DNA of 14,316 nt, from assembly GCA_013203195.1 (NCBI GenBank), contig JABMQM010000209.1, positions 1 through 14,316 of the forward strand, read 5' to 3'. Both the position numbers and the translations under genes were made by a program. Position 1 is the stretch's first letter, and every line of letters starts with the position of its first letter. This document shows positions 7,432-14,230 of this stretch, piece after piece. Below the pieces are notes generated by a model. It had not been told where the DNA came from. It saw only the letters and a program-made list of their open reading frames with translations, and did no database searches. Source of the DNA: Desulfobacteraceae bacterium. Lineage in GTDB: Bacteria > Desulfobacterota > Desulfobacteria > Desulfobacterales > UBA11574.

Positions 7432-8337
7432 ATGCGCAGACACATTCTTGATAGTCCGGCTTCGTATTATGCAACCTTTTTTGTTGCCCGTTACCTGCCC
7501 GTCAACCTTTCCCGCTGGTTGGCAAAAGTGGTGGCTCTGATTATCTATGTTTTTTCAAAAAAAGACCGTGAGGGTCTGGCAATTAATCTTTCCACAGCCT
7601 TGGATAGACCTGTTGACGACTCCACTGTTAGAAGAACAGTTCGGCAGGTTTTTTTAAACTATGGCCGCTATATGGTCGACTTTTTTTTATTGCCCCAACT
7701 CCCACCTGAAAAAATTAAAAAATATTTTGCTGATATCAAAGGTGAAGAAATTCTCCAAAGTGCACTGGCTAAAGGGAAAGGTGCTATTTTGCTGTCGGCC
7801 CATGTCGGCAATTGGGAAATCGGCGGGAGCATGCTGCGGATGTTAAATTACCCTCTGACCGTGGTTGTAATTGCACATAACACGGCTGCCACAAATGCTC
7901 TGGTCAACCGACTCAGGCATGATAAGGGCATCAGTGTAATTGAGGCCGACCAATCACCTTTTTCAGTGATCGAAGTCTTGGGCCATCTGCGTAAAAACAG
8001 AATTGTGGCTATGAACGGAGATCGTGATTATTTCGGTACGGGCTGTCAGGTTAGCTTTTTGGGCAAACATTTGAACCTTCCGGTTGGACCGGTTGTGCTG
8101 GCCATGAATTCAGGAGCAGCCCTGATCCCCGCTTTTGTTTTAAAACAAGCGGATGGAAGATATTTCGGTGTGCTTGAGAAGGCCATACCGGTTAGTTTAG
8201 AAGGGACGCGTAATGAAGCTATTACAAAGAACCTGGAGATGACCGCCCGGATATTTGAAAAATATATTCGCAGTTATCCTGACCAATGGTATTGTCCTGA
8301 TCCCCTTGCAGGTTCCCTTACGCAAAAGACGGCATGA
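7432..8337 (+). CDS. LpxL/HtrB-type lysophospholipid/lipid A acyltransferase
   Basis: The 301-residue protein belongs to the bacterial lipid A biosynthesis acyltransferase family, which transfers an acyl chain from acyl-ACP to a lipid acceptor at the inner membrane. The length is typical. The catalytic HX4E motif is in SAHVGNWE with His124 and Glu129; the downstream MNGDRD and PDQWYC segments match conserved parts of the family. The N-terminus has a hydrophobic stretch near 30-42. It shares an ATGA-type overlap with the following radical SAM gene, which implies translational coupling. Homologues occur in lipid A synthesis and also in polyene and hybrid lipid clusters, where they load the finished acyl chain. 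No other lipid A genes are present, so I favour a cluster-specific acceptor. Confidence 0.88.
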   Translation: MRRHILDSPASYYATFFVARYLPVNLSRWLAKVVALIIYVFSKKDREGLAINLSTALDRPVDDSTVRRTVRQVFLNYGRYMVDFFLLPQLPPEKIKKYFADIKGEEILQSALAKGKGAILLSAHVGNWEIGGSMLRMLNYPLTVVVIAHNTAATNALVNRLRHDKGISVIEADQSPFSVIEVLGHLRKNRIVAMNGDRDYFGTGCQVSFLGKHLNLPVGPVVLAMNSGAALIPAFVLKQADGRYFGVLEKAIPVSLEGTRNEAITKNLEMTARIFEKYIRSYPDQWYCPDPLAGSLTQKTA

Positions 8338-9614
8338 TGAAACTCCTGTTGATAGCTCCTAAATGGCCGAAAAGAAGTCTTTGGGGGCAAATATATTTTC
8401 GCTTCCCGTACCTGGCTTTGACAAATCTGGCTGCCCTGGCAGGAGACGACTGGGAAATATCCATAATAGATGAGAACGTCGAAGCCATTAACTTTTCTTT
8501 GCGGCCGGATTTGGCTGCAATTTCCATAATGACTCCCTTGGCCACAAGAGGATATGAAATTGCAGCTTCATTCAGAGAAAAGGGTGTGCCGGTTGTGTTG
8601 GGCGGCATGCATCCTACCATGATGAGTGCTGAAGCTAAGATTTATGCTGATGCCGTAGTCTCGGGAGAAGCAGAGGAAGTGTGGCCTCAGGTCCTGGATG
8701 ATTTTAAACAAGGGGATTTGAAACCGTTTTATAAATCTGCGAACTTGTTCAGTCTCGACGGCCTTAGAATGCCCCGAAGAGATCTTCTGAATCGCAAGGC
8801 TTATTTTTTTGTTAACACCATCCAGACGACCCGCGGCTGCCCCTTTGACTGTAATTTTTGTGCAGTTACAACCTTTTACGGCCGATCTTACCGCATGCGG
8901 CCGGTAGAGGAAATTATTAACGAGATCGGCCAAATGGAGCCCGGTTTTCTGTTCTTTGTTGACGACAATATTGTGGGATCCCCTAAATATGCTAAAAACC
9001 TTTTCAGGGCTCTGATCCCTTTGAAAGTCAAATGGTTCAGTCAGTCTTCGCTGAGCATCGTGAAAGATACGGAGCTGTTAGATCTGGCGCAACAAAGCGG
9101 GTGCAAAGGGCTTTTTATCGGTTTTGAATCTTTGTACCAGGAAACTATAAAAGCCATGGGAAAATCAATTAACCGTGTGGCTGAATATAAAGAATCCATC
9201 AAGAAAATTCATGACTACGGCATCGGAATCCAGGGCTCGTTTATTTTTGGAACGGATTACGATGATGGGTCTGTATTTTCGGATGTGCTGCGTTTTGTTG
9301 AAAGAATGCATCTTGAAGCGGTGATTTTTTCGATCCTGACTCCTTTTCCGGGGACGCGCGTCTATCAAACCATGCTAAAGGAAAACAGGATACTGCATAC
9401 CGACTGGGAAAAATATGATATGAATCATGTGGTATATCAACCCCAAAAAATGACCCCGGAGCAGTTGCAAGAGGGATTCAACTGGGCTAACAAGAGACTA
9501 TACGGATACGGATCTATCTTTAAAAGGCTTTTCCCTTTCAGCCGCAGCGGCCTTTTTTTCAGTATACAAAATTACGGTTTCAGACAGGCATGGAAAAAAA
9601 CTATAAGGCCCTAA
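8334..9614 (+). CDS. Radical SAM protein with cobalamin-binding-type N-terminal domain
   Basis: This is a class B-like radical SAM enzyme of 426 residues. Residues 1-125 form a Rossmann-like cobalamin-binding-type domain, with the glycine-rich GGMHP turn at 90-94 and the GEAEE segment at 111-115. The CxxxCxxC cluster ligand set, Cys169, Cys173 and Cys176 (CPFDCNFC), begins the radical SAM barrel. The C-terminal part, with WEKYDMNHVVYQPQ and a MTPEQLQEG segment, resembles the DUF4070 tail of this family. The usual DxHxxG base-off cobalamin ligand is not seen; the corresponding stretch reads DENVEA near 46-51. Relatives methylate or cyclise unactivated carbons in lipids such as hopanoids. It starts by overlap with the acyltransferase gene and ends one base before the LolA-like gene. 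The reaction is unknown. Confidence 0.88.
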   Translation: MMKLLLIAPKWPKRSLWGQIYFRFPYLALTNLAALAGDDWEISIIDENVEAINFSLRPDLAAISIMTPLATRGYEIAASFREKGVPVVLGGMHPTMMSAEAKIYADAVVSGEAEEVWPQVLDDFKQGDLKPFYKSANLFSLDGLRMPRRDLLNRKAYFFVNTIQTTRGCPFDCNFCAVTTFYGRSYRMRPVEEIINEIGQMEPGFLFFVDDNIVGSPKYAKNLFRALIPLKVKWFSQSSLSIVKDTELLDLAQQSGCKGLFIGFESLYQETIKAMGKSINRVAEYKESIKKIHDYGIGIQGSFIFGTDYDDGSVFSDVLRFVERMHLEAVIFSILTPFPGTRVYQTMLKENRILHTDWEKYDMNHVVYQPQKMTPEQLQEGFNWANKRLYGYGSIFKRLFPFSRSGLFFSIQNYGFRQAWKKTIRP

Positions 9615-9615
9615 A

Positions 9616-10302
9616 ATGAAGCTTTTGAAGCGATACTTTGTAAATTTATCCATAGTTTTATACATTGCTCTGTGTCCTTTGCAGGTATTTTCCGTTGAAA
9701 ACAATCCGAAGCCTGATCAGGAACTGAACCGGGTGATCAAAAATATCAAGGAGAAGGAAAAAAACCTTAAGACCTTTACGGCAAAATTCAGACAAACCAG
9801 AAAGACGCGCTTGCTGCGTGAGCCTTTGCATTCCGAAGGTATGATCTATTTTGATTCTTCAGGCAAGCTGCTCATGAAAGTTACCAGCCCTTCGCCCCTG
9901 CTGATCCTTTTTAAAAAAAACACCCTGATAATATATTATCCGGAAAGATCAAAGGCAGAAAAAAGATATATTGGAAATACTGAAAATATAATCAAGAAAT
10001 ATTTCGGCATCGGCCAGACTGGTGAAGCGTTAAAAAAACAGTATGAGATTAAGCTTTCCACAAACCAAGAATCAGATGGATATTATCTCGACATGCTACC
10101 GCAACAAAACGCCGTATCCAAACATATCGAACGCATAGAAGTCATGGTGAACCCGGAAACCTGGCTTCCTGAAAGAATTTTCTTGATGGAAGTCAAAGGA
10201 GACCAATCCGTTTTATGGTTGCAATTCGATTCCATCAATCAACCTTTGCCGCCAGGGATTTTTTCAATACCGTTGCCGGACAAAAGCGATGACGAAAAAT
10301 GA
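9616..10302 (+). CDS. LolA-like outer-membrane lipoprotein/lipid carrier
   Basis: A 228-residue periplasmic protein with a signal peptide (residues 1-26, hydrophobic core 9-22, cut after VFS). The mature part follows the LolA pattern: an N-terminal helix, 'LKTFTAKFRQTRKTRLLREP', then 'GMIYFDSSGKLLMKVTSP', then antiparallel strands forming an unclosed barrel that holds acyl chains. LolA proteins ferry lipoproteins to the outer membrane; LolA-like copies in aryl-polyene-type clusters are thought to carry the cluster's lipid. It sits one base after the radical SAM stop, and its own stop overlaps the GAGG ribosome-binding site of the FabD-like gene. The chromosomal lolA of this organism is presumably elsewhere. 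The cluster-specific role is inferred from position. Confidence 0.82.
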   Translation: MKLLKRYFVNLSIVLYIALCPLQVFSVENNPKPDQELNRVIKNIKEKEKNLKTFTAKFRQTRKTRLLREPLHSEGMIYFDSSGKLLMKVTSPSPLLILFKKNTLIIYYPERSKAEKRYIGNTENIIKKYFGIGQTGEALKKQYEIKLSTNQESDGYYLDMLPQQNAVSKHIERIEVMVNPETWLPERIFLMEVKGDQSVLWLQFDSINQPLPPGIFSIPLPDKSDDEK

Positions 10303-10311
10303 GGAATGTTC

Positions 10312-11250
10312 ATGAAAAACTCTGTTGCTTTTTTGTATCCGGGACAAGGGGCACAGCAAACGGGCATGGGTTTTGACTTATACCAAAACTATCCCCTTGC
10401 CCGCCAAATATTTGATCAGGCCGACCGGATTTTAGATTTTTCGTTAAGCCGGCTCTGTTTCAAAGGCTCTCAAGAGGAGCTTGACCGTGATTTGAACGCG
10501 CAACTGGCTGTTTACACGGTAAGCTGTATTTTAACCGCCATACTGAAGGCCAATAATATCTTTCCCGATATAGTTTCCGGCTACAGCTCCGGTTTCTACG
10601 CGGCGGCTTTTGCGGCGGGCTGCTTTGAATTTTCCTGTGGCCTTAACCTCGTAAAACAAGCCGGTGAAATCCTGCTGGAAGAAGGTAGCAAAATAGATGG
10701 CGGCATGGCCGTGATTTTCGGGCTGTCTTTTGAAAAAGTGCAAGATGTCTGTCAACAGGTTGGCGATGTTGAAGTCGCAATTCTGAATACCCCGCGTCAG
10801 ATTGTTATTTCCGGTATCAGGTCATCGATCAACGCGGTCATGGAGCTTTCTCTAAAGGAGGGAGCCTTAGACGTTTACCCGTTGTCAGTGGCGACGGCCT
10901 ACCATTCCGGATTTATGAAAAAAAGCAGTGAACGCTTTTTGCGAGAAATAAAAGCAGATGGTATCAAAGATGCGCAGGTCCCGGTGGTATCTTACCATTC
11001 TTTAAACCGGGTCACAAATATGAAAGATTTAATAAATGTAATGGCTGTGCAGCTAAGCAGTCCGGTATTATGGGTTGATTTGATTAAAAAAATGGACCAT
11101 AACAGTAACAGACTATTCCTCGAAGTTGGTCCTGGTGCTATCATCTTCAGAACCGTAAAAGGGATCGACAGAAACATTGAAATTATGAATACCGCTACGA
11201 CGGATAGATTCGACATTGTTCTTAAAAGGCTCAAAAGGATAAACACCTGA
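10312..11250 (+). CDS. FabD-like ACP acyltransferase with altered substrate pocket
   Basis: The protein has the FabD/acyltransferase fold, 312 residues from ATG 10312, chosen because GAGG at 10301-10304 is seven bases before it but only one base before ATG 10306. The PGQGAQ motif near residues 10-15, the nucleophile elbow GYSSG with Ser92 (His replaced by Tyr), and His198 in ATAYHSGFM are present. The alignment to E. coli FabD, from memory, is gap-free from the serine to the Arg117 column, which here is Ala117; the NPVQW segment reads SPVLW. In malonyl-specific enzymes Arg117 binds the free carboxylate, so this enzyme probably uses an uncharged acyl group or acts as an acyl-ACP hydrolase. It is followed after 27 bases by a FabZ-like gene. 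Confidence 0.85.
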   Translation: MKNSVAFLYPGQGAQQTGMGFDLYQNYPLARQIFDQADRILDFSLSRLCFKGSQEELDRDLNAQLAVYTVSCILTAILKANNIFPDIVSGYSSGFYAAAFAAGCFEFSCGLNLVKQAGEILLEEGSKIDGGMAVIFGLSFEKVQDVCQQVGDVEVAILNTPRQIVISGIRSSINAVMELSLKEGALDVYPLSVATAYHSGFMKKSSERFLREIKADGIKDAQVPVVSYHSLNRVTNMKDLINVMAVQLSSPVLWVDLIKKMDHNSNRLFLEVGPGAIIFRTVKGIDRNIEIMNTATTDRFDIVLKRLKRINT

Positions 11251-11277
11251 CCCCTCAACAAATACAACGGTACTTTT

Positions 11278-11724
11278 ATGATGACTGATCAACTGCCATA
11301 CGACGTGGCGGTAATCAAAGAGATTCTGCCCCATCGCAGCCCTTTTCTTTTTGTAGACAGGGTGTTAAAAATAAACTACGGGGAAAACATCTTTGCCGAA
11401 AAAGACCTTTCTCCTGATGAATGGTTTTTCTCCGGCCATTTTCCCGGCAAACCGATTGTGCCGGGTGTCATTGTGTCAGAAGCTTTGGCACAAACAAGCG
11501 GGCTTCTGTTGGGCTTGACTTTCAAAACCCAGGGCCTAGAACAAGCAGACCTTTCTCTTGCAAATTTAACCATTAAGTTTGTCACTCCCGCTAAACCCAA
11601 GGAAACAATTCGGCTGGCGGCAACCCTCAAGAAAACCTACGGCAAAATGTTCCTTTTCGAGGTCGCGGCTGATGTGTTAAATCGCCGCATTGCCAAGGGG
11701 ACCCTGATACTGGCTTCCGATTGA
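11278..11724 (+). CDS. FabZ-like 3-hydroxyacyl-ACP dehydratase
   Basis: A 148-residue single hot-dog-fold protein, the size of FabZ. The N-terminal LPHRSPFLFVDRV stretch and the GHFPG motif with catalytic His54 and Glu68 (in VSEALAQ) match 3-hydroxyacyl-ACP dehydratases, which remove water to give trans-2-enoyl-ACP in the cytoplasm. It is the last gene of the acyl operon, 27 bases after the FabD-like gene, with only a weak ribosome-binding site (ACGG) before the double ATG. It may be a cluster-specific paralogue of the housekeeping enzyme, as seen in polyene loci. No ketosynthase, ketoreductase or acyl carrier protein lies beside it here, so it must work with partners encoded elsewhere. Confidence 0.92.
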   Translation: MMTDQLPYDVAVIKEILPHRSPFLFVDRVLKINYGENIFAEKDLSPDEWFFSGHFPGKPIVPGVIVSEALAQTSGLLLGLTFKTQGLEQADLSLANLTIKFVTPAKPKETIRLAATLKKTYGKMFLFEVAADVLNRRIAKGTLILASD

Positions 11725-11745
11725 TACCTGAAACTGCATCATAAC

Positions 11746-11852
11746 CGTTCACGGATTCTGGGTTCTGTGTTCAAAGGTTTACCCGCCTTTGGCAGCGCCA
11801 TAGGTGACCAGGGTTCAGAAATTTGAACTTCTGAACCCTGAACCTGTGAACG
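11746..11852. repeat. Nested inverted-repeat element after the FabZ-like gene
   Basis: The outer arms are CGTTCAC (11746-11752) and GTGAACG (11846-11852). Inside, CAGGGTTCAGAA (11809-11820) pairs perfectly with TTCTGAACCCTG (11829-11840) across an eight-base loop. GGTTC-like words recur through the element. A 12-bp stem at the end of an operon could block transcription or protect the 3' end, but there is no T-run, so a dispersed intergenic repeat is equally likely. Confidence 0.6.
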
Positions 11853-11869
11853 CTTACTGCAGATTTTAG

Positions 11870-11898
11870 GTGACATATTTGCGTTGTTTTTTTATACT
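11870..11898 (+). promoter_or_regulatory. Sigma70-type promoter of the FlgT-like gene
   Basis: GTGACA at 11870-11875 and TATACT at 11893-11898 with an optimal 17-base spacer give the best promoter match in the window. Transcription would start near 11905, leaving a leader of about 115 bases before ATG 12022. Confidence 0.6.
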
Positions 11899-11904
11899 GA
11901 TTTA

Positions 11905-12021
11905 TCTTGTCATGTAAAACTTGGTCCTTTTAGCCTGGGCCTTAGCTCCACTGAACGAGTCCGTCTGGTTGAAAAAACGGACTTAAGCGATGGTAAAGAC
12001 ATCCTTCGAAAAGGAGACACC
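11905..12021 (+). promoter_or_regulatory. Structured 5' UTR with ribosome-binding site hairpin
   Basis: AGTCCGT (11958-11964) pairs with ACGGACT (11977-11983) over a 12-base loop. Nearer the start, TCCTT (12002-12006) pairs perfectly with AAGGA (12011-12015), closing a CGAA loop and hiding most of the AAGGAG Shine-Dalgarno sequence. This could make translation sensitive to temperature, protein or a ligand. No known riboswitch class was recognised. Confidence 0.4.
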
Positions 12022-13137
12022 ATGAAATCGGTCGTCACACTACTTATTTCAATCCTCCTCATCTTCGCTGTGCCGCTTTATGCAAAAACACCGGAAGGCG
12101 ATATCACCGTTGAAGCCGAAGGCTACGGAACATCAACAAAAACGGCGCTTCTTCAAGCTAAACGCAGCGCTGTTGAAGAAGGTATCGGAGTCGTACTCAT
12201 TTCGCAAACCGAAGTGAAAAATTTCGAGGTTCAGAAAGATGTGATTCTCTCAAAAGCAACGGGTTCGGTCAAAAAATACAGTATCCTTCAGGAAGAAAAG
12301 CAGTCGGATGGTAATTTCCATATAAAGATACAGGCCGTCGTCTCTTTAGCAAGCATAAAATCAGACCTTACCGCTCTTAAGATCCTGCTTGAATCCATGG
12401 ATAAGCCGCGTATGATGGTTGTTATCAAAGAGGAAGGAGGCAATGCGGCCGAAACCGCCATTATCGATTATCTGACTGGCAAAGAGTTTCAACTTGTTGA
12501 TGCTTCGGCAGTAGCAGCGCTTATGCATAGCGAGCAGGAACTCATCAAGCGGGCAACCGAAGGCGATCCTGCGGCCGCAGCCCAAATCGGTGCATTGAAC
12601 GGCGCCGAGTATTCCCTGGTCGGCAAAGTCTCAAAGGGGCTTATGAAAAGCGCCCTGTTAGGCGACACCGGAATGAAGTCCGGCCAGGCAAATATTACCG
12701 TCAAGGTCGTCAACTGCTCAACGGCCGCGATTATTGCCTCTAAGTCGGCAACCAGTGCCGCCGTGCATGTTTCGGAAGAAATAGCCATGGCCCAGGCTGC
12801 GGAAAAAGCAGCCAGGAAACTGATGGACAGGGAACTTTTTGAAAAAATAGTCTCGTCATTCCAGGATATCATAAATAATGGAATCAGTCTGGATGTGACG
12901 ATTGAAAACGTGAATAAATTCAAAATGCAAAAGGCACTCAGGCAAGCCATTGCAGAAATTTCAGATGTCGTTTCAGTGCGCAAGCGCAGTTTTGGCGGCG
13001 GGAAACTGCAGCTTTCGGTTCAATTTAAAGGCAACGCCGATTCTTTCAGTGAAACAATAGACGGGGCAACCGTTCAAGGTAAAAACCTGTCGGTAACGGA
13101 TGTAGCCGGAAGCAGAGTCATTATTCAAGTGGAATAA
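12022..13137 (+). CDS. Secreted FlgT-like/LPP20-related protein
   Basis: The start is ATG 12022, five bases after AAGGAG (12011-12016); the longer frame from 11884 runs through the promoter leader and is rejected. The 371 residues begin with a signal peptide (1-21, cut after LYA). Residues about 26-115 match the N-terminal FlgT/LPP20 pattern: an alternating 'GYGTSTKTALLQAKRSAVEEG' helix, an SxT-like segment and a 'GSVKKYSILQEE' turn leading to a VxIxAxV strand. The middle part, near 125-235, looks like the TolB/CsgG-like domain of FlgT and LpoB relatives, and the C-terminal 80 residues form a further alpha-beta repeat. FlgT stabilises the flagellar H ring, but no flagellar genes are nearby, so an envelope role is equally likely. 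Confidence 0.7.
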   Translation: MKSVVTLLISILLIFAVPLYAKTPEGDITVEAEGYGTSTKTALLQAKRSAVEEGIGVVLISQTEVKNFEVQKDVILSKATGSVKKYSILQEEKQSDGNFHIKIQAVVSLASIKSDLTALKILLESMDKPRMMVVIKEEGGNAAETAIIDYLTGKEFQLVDASAVAALMHSEQELIKRATEGDPAAAAQIGALNGAEYSLVGKVSKGLMKSALLGDTGMKSGQANITVKVVNCSTAAIIASKSATSAAVHVSEEIAMAQAAEKAARKLMDRELFEKIVSSFQDIINNGISLDVTIENVNKFKMQKALRQAIAEISDVVSVRKRSFGGGKLQLSVQFKGNADSFSETIDGATVQGKNLSVTDVAGSRVIIQVE

Positions 13138-13198
13138 TGCCATGATGAAATATTTAAAAAAATAATCAATAGTTTATAGATGCTGACAAGGAGAAAGT

Positions 13199-13369
13199 CA
13201 TGACAAAGATTTTCAGGCCATGATGTATCATAAAATAGGTAAAGTTTATGATGAATTGTCCGATGATAAGGAATAAGCAAAAGAGTATTGGCAAAAAGCC
13301 GTCTCGACGGCTCCGGACAGCAAAGATGCGCAACTGGCCGGTGAAAAATTAGCGAGTCTTCAGCCGTAA
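13199..13369 (+). pseudogene. Remnant of a TPR-repeat gene
   Basis: In one frame, from about 13199 to TAA 13369, the translation looks like a tetratricopeptide repeat: 'MMYHKIGKVYDELSDDKE', a stop at 13274-13276, then AKEYWQKAV and APDSKDAQLAG. Removing that TAA would give a continuous TPR helix pair. A good ribosome-binding site (AAGGAGAA, 13188-13195) and ATG 13200 precede it in another frame that ends after seven codons, so a frameshift is also likely. It appears to be the decayed 3' end of a TPR lipoprotein or secretion gene. Confidence 0.65.
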
Positions 13370-13395
13370 CTGTCTTTGTGTCTGGAGGGAACGAT

Positions 13396-13776
13396 TTGAA
13401 CTCACCAAGCGGCAAATTAATTGTTCTCCTGATATTAACCTTGGTAAGCGGTTGCTTTGGTTTTGGCAAAAATCAGGACTACCAACCGTTGGATGCCGAC
13501 AAACTTAAAAAACTCGTTAAAGGGCAGACAACGGCGACAGAGGTAGGCGCACTCTTCGGGGCTCCGGCTCAAGTAGTGAAAATGTCTAATGGCAATGCCT
13601 ACATCTACACTCACTCCGTAGCCAAAGGGACGGCGGTTTGGCTGCTGCTTGTGAGTCTCGCCAACTATGACACGCAGTATGATCAAATCATTTTTTTCTT
13701 TGATAACAATGATATATTGACTCACTACGGCGCCAGCTTTGACGCTCGCGATTCATCCTATGGACACCCGTTTTAA
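13396..13776 (+). CDS. BamE/SmpA-like outer-membrane lipoprotein
   Basis: The start is TTG 13396 with GGAGGG at 13384-13389, six bases upstream, rather than the longer frame from GTG 13378. The 126-residue product has a basic start, a hydrophobic core and a lipobox V-S-G-Cys20, so it should be lipid-anchored. The mature part carries the SmpA/OmlA (BamE-like) pattern: 'LKKLVKGQTTATEVGALFGAP' followed by strand segments with an aromatic-rich FFFDNNDILTHYG end. BamE helps the beta-barrel assembly machine in the outer membrane, but many small paralogues have no known job. The next gene overlaps by 17 bases and encodes a related lipoprotein, giving a tandem pair. Confidence 0.72.
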   Translation: MNSPSGKLIVLLILTLVSGCFGFGKNQDYQPLDADKLKKLVKGQTTATEVGALFGAPAQVVKMSNGNAYIYTHSVAKGTAVWLLLVSLANYDTQYDQIIFFFDNNDILTHYGASFDARDSSYGHPF

Positions 13777-14230
13777 TTTTTTTTTGAACATTTGGCATGC
13801 AATTTTTAAGGTACTTGTTATTTCCATGCCAATACTGATTGCAGGGCGGCTTTTGGGGGGCTGTGTTACCTACCAGGTAGTCAGAAATTTGGAAGGAACC
13901 GATGTTGTAGCACCGGGCGATGAATTTCAGGTGGGTAAAACAACCCTGGAAGATGCGCTTGCGCTCCTTGGTGCTCCGACCACCGTGGTCGAACTCAAGG
14001 GCCAAGACCTTTTACTCTATCAGAAGACTGTGATGCGTCAAAAAAGGCTTTCTGTGGGCCTTCCTGTACTTGACGCCTTGGGAACAAGTATCAATTTTTC
14101 AGCTTCAGGAGGCCGCGCGAACTACGACACGCTTGCACTCTTTTTCACTCCTGACAGGATTCTGCGGCAAGTTGTTTTTGAAAAAGGAACCAGTCAGCCA
14201 TATAAAAAGCCCACTTCCAAAGAAAAGTAA
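13760..14230 (+). CDS. Second BamE/SmpA-like lipoprotein
   Basis: ATG 13760 is preferred because it gives a signal peptide of normal length with the lipobox L-G-G-Cys35, although no clear ribosome-binding site precedes it; the overlap with the upstream gene suggests coupling. ATG 13826 is a shorter alternative. The 156-residue protein has, after the anchor, the same module as its neighbour: 'FQVGKTTLEDALALLGAPT', a VVELKGQDLLLYQ strand, and an LALFFTPDRILRQVVFEKG ending. The core matches the BamE-like pattern GxTxxxxxxLLGxP. It has an extra loop near 100-125 and a lysine-rich tail. The two genes probably arose by duplication. The function is unknown beyond an envelope location. Confidence 0.7.
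   Translation: MDTRFNFFLNIWHAIFKVLVISMPILIAGRLLGGCVTYQVVRNLEGTDVVAPGDEFQVGKTTLEDALALLGAPTTVVELKGQDLLLYQKTVMRQKRLSVGLPVLDALGTSINFSASGGRANYDTLALFFTPDRILRQVVFEKGTSQPYKKPTSKEK

Noticed and set aside
8334..11724. Ladderane biosynthesis cluster
   Set aside because: Radical SAM and FabZ-like genes occur in such proposals, but the multiple radical SAM, desaturase and ketosynthase genes expected are absent here.
11884..12021. N-terminal extension of the FlgT-like ORF
   Set aside because: It begins within the promoter -35/-10 region, has no ribosome-binding site and would bury the evident signal peptide.
11905..12021. Known riboswitch in the FlgT-like leader
   Set aside because: I did not recognise conserved cores of c-di-GMP, TPP, cobalamin or SAM riboswitches.
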